Shown piece after piece: positions 24,185-32,819 of a DNA stretch of 64,000 nt. Under the pieces are notes generated by a model. The model saw only the letters and a list, made by a program, of their open reading frames with translations, did not search any database and was not told the DNA's origin. Origin of the DNA: Streptomyces sp. NBC_00390 (lineage in GTDB: Bacteria > Actinomycetota > Actinomycetes > Streptomycetales > Streptomycetaceae); contig NZ_CP107945.1 in NCBI RefSeq assembly GCF_036057275.1, positions 1,984,001 through 2,048,000 of the forward strand. Reading direction: 5' to 3'. Position numbers and translations under genes: made by a program. Every line of letters starts with the position of its first letter. Within the stretch, counting starts at the first letter, position 1.

Positions 24185-25051
24185 TCAGTAGGGACCGTTC
24201 ACGTTGTCGATCGAACCGTACTTGTCGGCGGCGTAGTTGCACGCGGCCGTGATGTTGGCGACGGGGTCGAAGGGGTCCATCGCGGTGCCCGGGACGTGGT
24301 AGGCGGCGAAGGTCGGGTCGATGACCTGGAGGAGTCCCTTGGAGGGCGTTCCGGCCGCGGCGTTGGAGTCCCAGTTGTTCATGGCCTGCGGGTTGCCGGA
24401 GGACTCGCGCATGACGTTGCGGTGGATGCCCTCGTAGGTGCCCGGAATGCCCTCCCGGCCCATGATGTCCAGCGACTCCCTGATCCAGCCGTCGAGGTCG
24501 TTGGTGTACACCGGGGCGGCCTGCGGGGCCGACTCCGGCGCGGACTGCGTGGCAGCGCCGCTCTCGGCGGCCGGTGCGCTGGAGCGCTCGGAACGGTCGG
24601 CACGGTCGGACGAGGAAGGCCGCTTCTCGGCGGGGGCCGGCGTCTCCGCCTTTGCCTCTGCCTTTGCCTTGGTCTTTGCCTTCGCGCCGACCGTCAGCTT
24701 GAGGCCCGGGTGAATGAGCGAGGGGTTGTCGCCGACGGCCTCGCGGTTGTCCTTGTACAGCTGCTTCCAGCCGCCGCTCAGCGAATGCTGGCCCGCGATC
24801 TTGTAAAGGGAGTCGCCGGGCACCACGGAATAGGTGACGGGCCTGATCTTCTCAGCGGCCACCTTCGTGGCGACGGCGACGGTCGGTGCCACGGCCTGTT
24901 CGGCGGCCACGGCCGTCGTCGGCTGCGCCGCGCCGGCGGAGGTCGCTCCCAGCATCGGGAGGGCGAGTGCGGCACCGCCGGTACCCGCGGCGACGAAACT
25001 GCGAGTGAGGGGGCTGGACTTGGGACGGCGGTGCTTACCCTTTGCAGGCAT
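24185..25051 (-). CDS. Secreted LysM lytic transglycosylase-like protein
   Basis: This 288-residue protein starts at ATG 25051 (MPAKGKHRRPK), with a basic N-terminus and hydrophobic signal ending near ATSAGAA. A LysM domain (about 70-116, YSVVPGDSLYKIAGQ) is followed by a Lys/Ala-rich linker (KAKTKAKAEAKAE), a Ser/Ala-rich spacer and a C-terminal SLT/goose-lysozyme-like domain with the probable catalytic Glu in MRESSGNP and WDSNAAAGTPSKGLLQ. It should bind and cleave peptidoglycan outside the cell. A c-di-AMP-type leader precedes it, a common arrangement for Streptomyces wall hydrolases. It looks like a housekeeping gene rather than part of the pathway. Confidence 0.9.
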   Translation of the reverse strand: MPAKGKHRRPKSSPLTRSFVAAGTGGAALALPMLGATSAGAAQPTTAVAAEQAVAPTVAVATKVAAEKIRPVTYSVVPGDSLYKIAGQHSLSGGWKQLYKDNREAVGDNPSLIHPGLKLTVGAKAKTKAKAEAKAETPAPAEKRPSSSDRADRSERSSAPAAESGAATQSAPESAPQAAPVYTNDLDGWIRESLDIMGREGIPGTYEGIHRNVMRESSGNPQAMNNWDSNAAAGTPSKGLLQVIDPTFAAYHVPGTAMDPFDPVANITAACNYAADKYGSIDNVNGPY

Positions 25052-25062
25052 GACGAATTCCT

Positions 25063-25236
25063 CTCCGTCGCCTGCGAGGTGAGCTGTCGGGTTCGGGCTG
25101 GAGATGCCCGGTCGCACGGGGAGTGCGACTTCACCCCGAGCCGTTCCGGATGCCGGATCGGCGCTTACCTGGGTCCCCCGCTCCTGCCTACGTCCGTGAG
25201 TGGGTGCGGTTCCGGACAGCGGCAGGATTCGGCGGT
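25063..25236 (-). ncRNA. ydaO-type (cyclic di-AMP) riboswitch leader
   Basis: The reverse-strand 5' leader of the LysM gene carries the recognisable series of ydaO elements: CCGAATCCTGCCGC, then GGGGGACCCAGGTAAGCGCC, then CGGGGTGAAGTC, and near the gene CCCGAACCCGACAGCTCACC and TCGCAGGCG. These match the conserved core of actinobacterial ydaO leaders upstream of cell-wall hydrolases, which lower expression when c-di-AMP binds. The 5' border is approximate. Confidence 0.8.
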
Positions 25237-25611
25237 CCGTCCGGATTGAGGTGACCGTAGGCGAGGCCCATCGGATGGAACAAGCCCGAAATTCACACCA
25301 CAATCCGCCCAATGAATCCGATCATGGGAAATGCGTGATCAATTCCTGGCAGTACTGCTCAACTTGCCACCCCTGGAAGGGAAATGAACCGAGGGACAAA
25401 ACTGCACATCTCTGCACTCGTGACCCATATCACTCACAACAACAGGAACAGTCGTCGCCGTGACGGCGCATCAGAAAGCGACAAGCGGGGTAACTTGTCG
25501 CTATAGAGACACCTCTATAGAAATTCGGACTAATCACCCCACATGCCGCGTTCTCCCTCATGATCGGGAACGGTGCAGTTCAGAGCCTCAGGGGCGGCGT
25601 CGGAGGGCTGC
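25237..25611. other. Gene-free, relatively AT-rich intergenic region with one palindrome
   Basis: This stretch lies between the riboswitch leader and the 3' end of the FAD oxidase. It is less GC-rich than its surroundings and probably contains the LysM promoter. At 25501-25520 there is an 8-bp perfect inverted repeat, CTATAGAG-acac-CTCTATAG, unusual for its TA content. I see no convincing gene. Confidence 0.5.
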
Positions 25612-26997
25612 TCAGGGTGCGATGTTGTGGTTCAGGCGGAAGAGGTTGCCGGGGTCGTAGCGCCGCTTGAGTGCCACCAGGCGGTCGTAGTTCTGCCGGT
25701 AGTTGGTCCGCACCCGGTCCTGGTCGTCCTGGTCCATGAAGTTCACATAGCCGCCGGCCATGGAGTACGGCCGGAGGGCGGCGGCGTAGTCGCGGGCCCA
25801 GCCGGTGGCGGCGTCGCAGTCGGCGCGCGTCAGCAGGGTCGGGCTGAGAGCCGTCGAGAAGCCGGCGTCCCGGTAGGCGAAGGCGGTCTCCTCGGGCCCC
25901 ACCCGGTGGCAGGCACCGTCGATGGGGAAGATCACCGTCGTGCTCTGGATCGTGGGGGTGGTGGCGCCGTACTCGACATGCGCGTCGAGCGCCCCGTCGG
26001 GCAGACCGTGGCTGAAGGTGCCCTTCCAGTAGTGGAAGAGGCCCGCCGGCAGCAGCTCGTCGAAGAGAGTGTTGATCACCGGATAAGGCATCCGATCGAG
26101 GTGCCGCCCCACGACCGGTCCGAGACCGGCGAGCCGTGCACGGATGCGGTCGTCCTGGTCCCGGGGGCCGCTCCAGCAGGTCACGACTGCGCACAGGGGC
26201 CGCCCGTGCCACCGCTCGGGCAGGAAGGGCAGCGCCGGCCCGAGTCCCACGACGAGCAGCGCGCCGAGCTCGTCCCCGGAGTCAGCGATCAGCTCGCGGT
26301 ACCCCCGCATCACGTCGGCGTCCAGGGGATAGAACGTCGGCCCGCCGAGGATGTCGGCCACAGGATGCAGCCGGTACTCGAACGATGCGACGACCCCGAA
26401 GTTGCCGCCTCCGCCCCGCAGCGCCCACAGCAGGTCCGCCTCGTGCTCCGGCGTACAGGTCCGGAATGATCCATCGGCCGTGACCACATCCGCCGAGAGC
26501 ACATTGTCGCAGGCCAGACCGCATCTCCGGGCCAGATGACCCATGCCGCCCCCGGTGGTCAGACCGCCGATTCCGGTGGTGGAGACGACACCACCCGTGG
26601 TCGCCAGGCCGAAGGCGTGCGTGGCGTGGTTGAGATCCGCCCAGGTGCAGCCGCCCTCGGCCCGAGCGGTGCGCGCCCCGGGATCGACCCGGATGCCGCG
26701 CATGCCCCCGAGGTCGAGCACCAGGCCGTCGTCGCAGGTGCCGTACCCGGCGACACTGTGGCTGCCGCCGCGCACCGCCAGCCGCAGATCCCGCTCGCGG
26801 GCGAAGTCGACGGCGGCGACGATGTCGGCCGTGTCAGCGGCCCGGACGATGATCGCCGGCCGCCTGTCGTGCACCGCGTTGTAGACCTTGCGGGCCTGCT
26901 CGTAGCCCGCGTCGCCGGGCCGGAGCACGTCGCCGTGTACAGCTTCCCGGAGCTGCTGCGCCTGTGTGTCGTCGAGTGCCGGTGTGAAGGTGGTCAT
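25612..26997 (-). CDS. Berberine-bridge-type FAD-linked oxidase
   Basis: This 461-residue PCMH flavoprotein has the flavin His region RGGSHSVAGYGTCDDG and the second flavin-attachment area GGGMGHLARRCGLACDN. A typical bicovalent enzyme has Cys in the latter segment, and the Cys of GLACDN may serve. The C-terminal BBE tail is RRYDPGNLFRLNHNIAP. ATG 26997 gives the usual BBE length. These enzymes oxidise sugars, alkaloids or polyketides. It is 110 bases after the TPR-LuxR regulator on the same strand, so may be its target. Membership in the biosynthetic locus is uncertain. Confidence 0.88.
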   Translation of the reverse strand: MTTFTPALDDTQAQQLREAVHGDVLRPGDAGYEQARKVYNAVHDRRPAIIVRAADTADIVAAVDFARERDLRLAVRGGSHSVAGYGTCDDGLVLDLGGMRGIRVDPGARTARAEGGCTWADLNHATHAFGLATTGGVVSTTGIGGLTTGGGMGHLARRCGLACDNVLSADVVTADGSFRTCTPEHEADLLWALRGGGGNFGVVASFEYRLHPVADILGGPTFYPLDADVMRGYRELIADSGDELGALLVVGLGPALPFLPERWHGRPLCAVVTCWSGPRDQDDRIRARLAGLGPVVGRHLDRMPYPVINTLFDELLPAGLFHYWKGTFSHGLPDGALDAHVEYGATTPTIQSTTVIFPIDGACHRVGPEETAFAYRDAGFSTALSPTLLTRADCDAATGWARDYAAALRPYSMAGGYVNFMDQDDQDRVRTNYRQNYDRLVALKRRYDPGNLFRLNHNIAP

Positions 26998-27107
26998 GGC
27001 CGCCACCGCCTTTCCCTCAGCACCGTTGTAATCCCGGGGCCGGGTGGCGCTCATCGCCGTAACCGCCCATTGCGCCGCGGCACGCATGGGCAGAACCGCC
27101 TATGCGC

Positions 27108-28775
27108 TCACGCCAGGCCGTGGGTGTACGCGTAGGCGGTGGCGGCCGCCCTGGAGGGCACGTCGAGCTTCGCGAAGATGTTGTTCAGATGGCGGGCGAC
27201 GGTGTGCTCGCTGATCACCAGCTCGGAGGCGATGGACCGGTTGGTCCGGCCGGCTGCCACAAGACGCAGCACCTCGGCCTCACGCTGGGTGAGCTCGCCC
27301 GGCAGACGGTGACGCACGTCACTGAGCAGGGCGGCGGCCCTTCGCGCGTCCGGGGCCGCGCCGAGGCGTTCGAAGACCGCCCGTGCCGCCTGAAGCTCCA
27401 GCCGCGCCCCTTCGGCGTCCCCGGCGGCCCGGTCCGCGGCGGCGAGTGTCATCCGTACCTGCGCGGCCTCGTACGGCACCCCCAGCTCCAGCCAGAGCGC
27501 CAGCGCCCGGTGCAGCAGAGGCAGGGCGCGTTCCGGCTCCTTCTCCGCGAAGGCGACCGCCCCACGGGCCGCGGCGGCCGTCGCGTGCAGCACCGTGGTC
27601 CCGGACTCGCACCGCTGCTGCCACTCGCGTGCGATCGACTCCAGCTCCTCAGCGGCCGTGCGGGCCTGGTCGAGCTCTCCGAGCGCGAGCGAGACCTCGA
27701 CCTGCGCGGCGAGCAGCCGGCAGCGGCCGACCCGTGTGCCGCCGTCCCGGCCCGCCACCGCGAGCCGGAGCGCGGCGGCGGCGGACTCCGCCTTGCCCTG
27801 AGCCAGGCGCAGCAGGGCAAGGCCGGGCTGCGGGTCGCGGCCGAGCTCGTGGGCCCGCGCGTACGAGGCCTCGGCCGCGGCCAGGTCGCCGCGCCGCCGC
27901 TGGATGCCGGCGGTCAGATAGATCGCCTCCGCGGCGACCCGGGCCTCGTAGGGCAGCAGCTCGGGGACGCTCAGCGCGGCTGCGGTCTCGGCCCGGGGCC
28001 AGTCACCGCAGAGCTCGAGCACCTCGACCTGGTGGACTCGGCACAGACCCCGGTAGTTGTTCTCCGCCGGCATCGAGGCGCACCAGGCCATGGCGGCGTC
28101 GGTCCACTCGACGGCCCGTTCCAGGTCTGCGCAGGCCATGCACTGCTGGAGGCCGAGGCAGTAGAGCCAGCCGGTGAAGAGCGGGCTGAGCTCCCCCGCC
28201 ATGGCCGAGCACATGGCGTCGTCGAGCAGGGCGAGCCCGGCGGCCACCCGGCCCTCGGCCAGCAGCACGCTCGCCTGTGCCTCGGTGCTCATCGCGGCGA
28301 GATCCGCGCTGCCGCAGCGCCGTGCGATGCCGGCCATCCGGCCGGCACAGCTCATGGCCTCGCCGAACGCACCGCGCCGCTGTGCCTCCTCCGCCTCGAC
28401 CCAGGCGAGATAGCACTGCTCCACGCATTCGGGCTCGTCCGCGAGGTGCCGCCGAGCCCGCCCGAGCCACCCGGCGGCTGCCGCCGTCCGCCCGGCCAGC
28501 TGGTACTCGTAGTGGAGCATCCACGCGGTGAATCCGGCCTGCCGGTCGGCGCCCGCCGCCGCATAGCCGGAGTAGGCCCTGGTCCGCGCCTCGACCGATT
28601 CCTCGACCTTGCTGTTCCACCAGGCCGCGTCCGCCAGCACGGCGAGATCGTCGGGGCCGAGGTGATCGGCGTCCACGTCGCGCAGGAGTGCGTACGCCTC
28701 CGCCCACGCCTCCCGGCCGGCGGCTGCCCGGGCCTGGTCGATCGCCCGTTCGTCGCCGCTGCTCCGATCAGCCAT
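27108..28775 (-). CDS. LuxR-family regulator with TPR-like repeats
   Basis: This 555-residue protein is mostly helical Ala-rich TPR/MalT-like repeats. It ends in a LuxR HTH ([20 protein letters not shown], then [16 protein letters not shown]). There is no Walker A ATPase domain, unlike LAL regulators. ATG 28775 ([10 protein letters not shown]) has AAGGAAG just upstream and is preferred over the in-frame ATG at 28790. It is divergent from the unknown gene at 28977 and precedes the FAD oxidase. Confidence 0.87.
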   Translation of the reverse strand: MADRSSGDERAIDQARAAAGREAWAEAYALLRDVDADHLGPDDLAVLADAAWWNSKVEESVEARTRAYSGYAAAGADRQAGFTAWMLHYEYQLAGRTAAAAGWLGRARRHLADEPECVEQCYLAWVEAEEAQRRGAFGEAMSCAGRMAGIARRCGSADLAAMSTEAQASVLLAEGRVAAGLALLDDAMCSAMAGELSPLFTGWLYCLGLQQCMACADLERAVEWTDAAMAWCASMPAENNYRGLCRVHQVEVLELCGDWPRAETAAALSVPELLPYEARVAAEAIYLTAGIQRRRGDLAAAEASYARAHELGRDPQPGLALLRLAQGKAESAAAALRLAVAGRDGGTRVGRCRLLAAQVEVSLALGELDQARTAAEELESIAREWQQRCESGTTVLHATAAAARGAVAFAEKEPERALPLLHRALALWLELGVPYEAAQVRMTLAAADRAAGDAEGARLELQAARAVFERLGAAPDARRAAALLSDVRHRLPGELTQREAEVLRLVAAGRTNRSIASELVISEHTVARHLNNIFAKLDVPSRAAATAYAYTHGLA

Positions 28776-28976
28776 CGCGACTTCCTTCACGCACTCCTGA
28801 TCAGCACCGACCCCTTACCAGGATAGGAGCGGGCGGCGCGATCGCTCGTGCGGAAAGGACTCGTCGCGCCGGCCCTCGGGTGCGAAGGCGCGCTGCGGAC
28901 GGCTGGGACGCCGTGCGTACAGTGGCGCTCGGCGGTCTCTGTCGTCAGGGCCGCACGGGAGACGGGGAGACTCTGG

Positions 28977-29522
28977 ATGACCGACGTCGCCACGGCCGAC
29001 TGGTGGGAGCTGCTGCCTGCCGGTATCCGCGAACAGGTCGACGGGTACGTCCTCCAGGACGCCCGCATGCAGGCCATCCGCATCGTCTACGAGACCGGCC
29101 GCGCCCACGGTCTGGGGCTCATCGACGCCCAACTTGTCGTCTACGACCGTTACCTCCACCACGGCGACAGGATCGCCCGCACCCCCGACTGCCCACTCGA
29201 CCTGGAGTCCTTGGCCGCCCGTGCTGCCGGCGCCCCCGGCCGCGTCGTGGCGATCGAGGCAGTCTGGGACGGCGACACGGTCCACGACTGGTTCGTGGAC
29301 CTGCTGGCCGTCACCGCCGACCCCGCCGACGAGCACCGGCTGGCCACCATCTACCGGGACGCGGCCGTGCGGCACCTCGGAGACGAGGATCGCGGCACGC
29401 TGCACCCGTCTGCGGCAGCCGCCGACAGGGCGGGCAGAGCCCTGGCCACCCATCTCTCGGTCCCCTTCCACTTCGCCGGCCCGGACACCCCTGACGACCA
29501 GGCCCCCCGTTGGCGGCCTTGA
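28977..29522 (+). CDS. Conserved-looking protein of unknown function
   Basis: This is a 181-residue soluble, acidic protein (MTDVATADWWELLPAGIREQ). ATG 28977 follows GGGGAGACTCTGG, a good ribosome site. No motif, signal peptide or membrane segment is visible. The start is divergent from the LuxR-TPR gene. I do not recognise a family. Confidence 0.65.
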   Translation: MTDVATADWWELLPAGIREQVDGYVLQDARMQAIRIVYETGRAHGLGLIDAQLVVYDRYLHHGDRIARTPDCPLDLESLAARAAGAPGRVVAIEAVWDGDTVHDWFVDLLAVTADPADEHRLATIYRDAAVRHLGDEDRGTLHPSAAAADRAGRALATHLSVPFHFAGPDTPDDQAPRWRP

Positions 29523-29605
29523 GCAACGAAACGGGGCCGTCTCCTGTGGGCCTGCATGCCGCGCCATTGCTTGAGGCGCGGGCGCATAGCCCGACGTTGT
29601 CCCCG

Positions 29606-30079
29606 CTACGGGCGCCGTGGCAGATCGAGTTCGGCTCGGACGGTCTTGCCGACGGGTACGCGGTCGAGCACACACCACCGGTCGGCCAGTGCCTCCACCA
29701 GGAGCAGACCTCGACCGGAGGTCTCCCCGGGAGCGGGCGGGGACAGACGGCCCGGAGCGGGGGGTTGCTTCTCGCCACGGGTGTCGGAGACCTCGATCCT
29801 GAGGACCGCGCCGGGAACGCGGGTCAGCGTGAGCTCGAAGTCCCGGCCGGGCACGCGGCCGTGCGTCACGGCGTTGGCAGCCAACTCCGCGACCAGCAGA
29901 GCCGCAGTGCCGGAGAGGTCGCTGCCCTGCGGGACGCCCCAGCGGTCGAGCTGATGGACGGCGAGGTGGCGGGCGAGGCGGGCGCCGCGCGGGGTGGAGC
30001 TGAAGCGCTGGGTGAACACACATACGGTGACGGGCGATTGGCCGACGTCGGAGGTTGTCGGTGTGGCGGGGGTCGTCAT
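29606..30079 (-). CDS. Anti-sigma-type HATPase (whiJ-locus style)
   Basis: This 157-residue GHKL ATPase domain protein has an N-box VAELAANAVTHG and a G-box TSGRGLLLVEALADRW, as in the RsbW/SpoIIAB-like kinases that are abundant in Streptomyces. ATG 30079 is preferred over an upstream TTG. It is divergent from the XRE-DUF5753 gene, the classic arrangement of whiJ-like loci, where it would modulate the XRE/DUF397 pair. Confidence 0.87.
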   Translation of the reverse strand: MTTPATPTTSDVGQSPVTVCVFTQRFSSTPRGARLARHLAVHQLDRWGVPQGSDLSGTAALLVAELAANAVTHGRVPGRDFELTLTRVPGAVLRIEVSDTRGEKQPPAPGRLSPPAPGETSGRGLLLVEALADRWCVLDRVPVGKTVRAELDLPRRP

Positions 30080-30224
30080 GACGGCCAATCTGGCCTGGAA
30101 ATATGCCAGTTCACCAGCACCGAAACCCGTACGCTGCGTCAGCGTACGGGTGCGAAGGGTGGACGGTACGCGTAACGAAGCGTGACGATGGGTGGGTTAC
30201 GTACCGTACGTGGAGGTGGCCGGC

Positions 30225-31082
30225 ATGATGGCGGGCGAGATGGGCGCGGCGGAGGGTACGGGCGGCGGCGGGGCGGAACCGGAAAGCTCGGACAGCTTGA
30301 AGGCGTTCGGGGAGGTCGTCAAGGCGTTCAGAAAGCGGGCGCGGCTGACGCAGGAGCAGTTCGCGCCCCGGGTTCGGTACTCGGTGCCGACGGTCGCATC
30401 GATCGAACAGGGGCGCAGGTTTCCTCCGGCGGACTTCGTGGACCGGGCGGAGGAGGTACTGGACGCGTTCGGCACACTGCGGGGTGCGGCACGGCATCTG
30501 TCACGCCGGCCGGGGCTGGCGAGCTGGTTCCGGCAGTGGGCACAGCTGGAGGCGGAAGCGGTCAACCTCTACACGTACGAGTGCCGGTTGGTGCCGGGGC
30601 TGTTGCAGACGGAGGCGTACGCGCGGACGCTGTTCTCCGAGCGCCTCCCGCCACTGGGGGACGATCAGATCGAGGCCCGGCTGGCGGCACGGACGGACCG
30701 GCAGCGGCTTTTGCGGGACCGGCCCAACACGGCGTACAGCTTCATCGTCGAGGAGCACGTGCTCACGCGTGAGACAGGTGGGAAGGCTGCCCAGGCAGAG
30801 CTCTTGGACCACCTCCTCGGACTTGCGGAACTGAGGAACATCGAAGTGCAGGTCATGCCGCATGCGCGCGGCAGCCACGCGGGCATCGACGGCCCCATGA
30901 GGCTGTTGGAGACGCCCGACAACAAGTGGTACGGCTACTGCGAAGGTCAGGAGAGCGGCCAGTTCATCTCCGACCCGAAAGTGGTCAGCATGCTCCAAAT
31001 GCGGTATGCCAGGATGCGGTCACAGGCTCTCTCCTTGGAAGACTCCCTGAGCCTGTTGCGGCGGATGCGAGGAGCAGCATGA
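30225..31082 (+). CDS. WhiJ-like XRE regulator with DUF5753
   Basis: This 285-residue protein has an N-terminal HTH (VVKAFRKRARLTQEQFAPRV…TVASIEQGRRFPP) followed by the DUF5753 domain (SWFRQWAQLEAEAVNLYTYE, VPGLLQTEAYARTLF, PHARGSHAGIDGPMRLLE). ATG 30225 has GGAGG 8 bases upstream, better than the in-frame GTG at 30192. Its stop overlaps the DUF397 start (ATGA). Such pairs govern development or secondary metabolism. Confidence 0.9.
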   Translation: MMAGEMGAAEGTGGGGAEPESSDSLKAFGEVVKAFRKRARLTQEQFAPRVRYSVPTVASIEQGRRFPPADFVDRAEEVLDAFGTLRGAARHLSRRPGLASWFRQWAQLEAEAVNLYTYECRLVPGLLQTEAYARTLFSERLPPLGDDQIEARLAARTDRQRLLRDRPNTAYSFIVEEHVLTRETGGKAAQAELLDHLLGLAELRNIEVQVMPHARGSHAGIDGPMRLLETPDNKWYGYCEGQESGQFISDPKVVSMLQMRYARMRSQALSLEDSLSLLRRMRGAA

Positions 31083-31264
31083 GCACCACAGAACTGGCCT
31101 GGTTCAAGAGCAGCTACAGCGGCAGCTCTGGCGATGACTGCATCGAGGTGGCGACGACCCCCGAGACGATCCACGTCCGGGACTCCAAGGTCGAGCGGGG
31201 CCCTCAGCTCGCACTCTCCCCCACTTCTTGGACGAACTTCGTCTCGTACGCCGCCCAGGTCTGA
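31079..31264 (+). CDS. DUF397 small regulatory protein
   Basis: This 61-residue DUF397 protein has FKSSYSGSSGDDCIEVA, VHVRDSKVERGP-like text (IHVRDSKVERGPQL) and a final LSPTSWTNFVSY, the family hallmarks. It is translationally coupled to the XRE gene by ATGA. DUF397 proteins act as partners or antagonists of their XRE neighbour. Confidence 0.92.
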   Translation: MSTTELAWFKSSYSGSSGDDCIEVATTPETIHVRDSKVERGPQLALSPTSWTNFVSYAAQV

Positions 31265-31277
31265 CCTCCGACGTCAC

Positions 31278-31321
31278 AGGAGCGCCCCGTGCCGGTTCGA
31301 GCCTGGCTCCGGGGCGCTCCT
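31278..31321. terminator. Bidirectional stem-loop terminator
   Basis: A 12-bp perfect inverted repeat (AGGAGCGCCCCG / CGGGGCGCTCCT, 20-base loop) lies between convergent DUF397 (stop 31264) and the amidinotransferase (stop 31343). It marks the left transcriptional border of the NRPS arm. Confidence 0.7.
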
Positions 31322-31342
31322 CGCGCGCATCGCTGAGGTGTG

Positions 31343-32482
31343 TCAGAACACGGGCTGGTACGTGAGGGTCGGGAAGTAGTCCTCCCGCGTGCCCTCGCGT
31401 CGCACGTCCCAGGTGGCGCAGTGGAGAGAGCCCCCGTACTCGAACACGTTGCGGAACGGGACGGTGAAGACCTCGAAGTCGAGCTTGGTGAGCAGGTCCT
31501 GGAGGGGCTTCTCCTGCTCCTCGCAGATGACCTTGGTCGGCGAGATGCTCAGCACGTTCATCGAGAGCCACTTGGAGGACTGGCAGTACAGCGGCATCTC
31601 GTCATTGCCCAGGACGGGCTGCGGGACGTCGATCAGCTCCCAGTCGTTGGCGAGGAACATCTTCTCCTCACCTTCGCGCAGCGGGCGGTCCGGGTTGGTG
31701 AGGATCAGGCCGGGACGCACCGGCACGAAGGTGCAGTCGATGTGCGAGGGGAAGAAGTCCAGCGGGAAGTGCACCGTGTGGACACGGAATCCGCGCGGTT
31801 CCAGATGCCGCTTCAGCCACTGGATGCCCGCACGGTTGGTGGTCATCGACTCCTGGACCAGGATGTCGCGGCCCAGCCGGCTCATGTCGGCGGCGTCGAA
31901 GATCACTTCGTCCTGGTTGATGCAGAACTCGAAGGAATGCATCTGCGCGTGCCGCTGCTCCAGCGGCCACTCCCAGAACTCCTCGCGGTACATGCCGTCG
32001 GTCATCGACGGCTTGGGCGCGGTCGTCCACCCGACGCGGGGGTCGGCGTTCCAGTACTCGTACACCAGCTTGCGGTAGGGCTGGTACTCGAAGTACCGGG
32101 CCCGGCGCGACATGGTGGCCTCGATGATCTCGTTGCCCATGGTGATCATCACGTCGCGCGGGCAGACGGCGCAGTACTGGTTCTCGACCTCGAAGCCGGG
32201 GGTTTGGACCGGGGTGGAGAAGTCGTGCGGTTCGGGGCGGCGCACCGTGACCCCCTGGGACTCCAGCAGGGCCGCGAGGCCCGCGAGTTCCTCGTTGGCC
32301 AGATCGATGACCTTCTTGGACTTCGGACCGGTCGGGAACGACGTGCCGGGGGCGTTGCGTATCGAGGGCCGGCTGCCCGGCTCGGTCGGCTCGAAGCAGG
32401 CGTTGTCGGCGGAGCCGACCACCATCTCTTGGAGCGGGTCCCACTCGTTCCAGGAATTGACGACCACAGGGCTGGTCTGCAT
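31343..32482 (-). CDS. Glycine amidinotransferase-family enzyme
   Basis: This 379-residue protein matches L-arginine:amine amidinotransferases: the nucleophilic Cys355 in GGSLHCATWDVRR, the His/Asp region DFFPSHIDCTFVPVRPG and WNEWDPLQEMVVGSADNA at the N-terminus. It moves the guanidine carbon of arginine to an amine acceptor through an amidino-Cys intermediate. ATG 32482 is followed closely by the family start. It is encoded just downstream of MbtH and NRPS-1, so it likely supplies or tailors a guanidino residue of the product. The acceptor cannot be assigned. Confidence 0.92.
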   Translation of the reverse strand: MQTSPVVVNSWNEWDPLQEMVVGSADNACFEPTEPGSRPSIRNAPGTSFPTGPKSKKVIDLANEELAGLAALLESQGVTVRRPEPHDFSTPVQTPGFEVENQYCAVCPRDVMITMGNEIIEATMSRRARYFEYQPYRKLVYEYWNADPRVGWTTAPKPSMTDGMYREEFWEWPLEQRHAQMHSFEFCINQDEVIFDAADMSRLGRDILVQESMTTNRAGIQWLKRHLEPRGFRVHTVHFPLDFFPSHIDCTFVPVRPGLILTNPDRPLREGEEKMFLANDWELIDVPQPVLGNDEMPLYCQSSKWLSMNVLSISPTKVICEEQEKPLQDLLTKLDFEVFTVPFRNVFEYGGSLHCATWDVRREGTREDYFPTLTYQPVF

Positions 32483-32514
32483 GTGCGGGGTCACCTGTCT
32501 GTGAGGATGAGGGG

Positions 32515-32727
32515 TTATGCGGCGTCGGTCGAGTCGGCCAGGCTTGCGGGACGCATGTCGGTCCAGTTCGTCTCGATGTAGTCGAGGCAGCTCTGCCGGT
32601 CGGTCTCGGCCACGATGACGTCCCAGCCGCGCGGCACCAGGACGAACGCCGGCCACAGGCAGTGCTGACGCTCCTCGTTGACGAGCACGTGGAATGTGCC
32701 GTCCTCGTTCTCGAAGGGGTTGGTCAT
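32515..32727 (-). CDS. MbtH-like protein
   Basis: This 70-residue MbtH family protein has [30 protein letters not shown] and a C-terminal [13 protein letters not shown] Cys occupies the usual Ser of the SLWP motif. It acts as chaperone or activator of NRPS adenylation domains. It sits between NRPS-1 and the amidinotransferase in one reverse-strand operon and is the only MbtH gene in the window, so it may serve all three NRPSs. Confidence 0.95.
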   Translation of the reverse strand: MTNPFENEDGTFHVLVNEERQHCLWPAFVLVPRGWDVIVAETDRQSCLDYIETNWTDMRPASLADSTDAA

Positions 32728-32819
32728 GGCTCCATCTCTTCCTGTCTAGGGACCGGGTGTCCGCCGGCTGTCGGGTCGGAGCAGGTTCGGTGCGGCTTCG
32801 GTGCACGGGCCGGTGTCGT

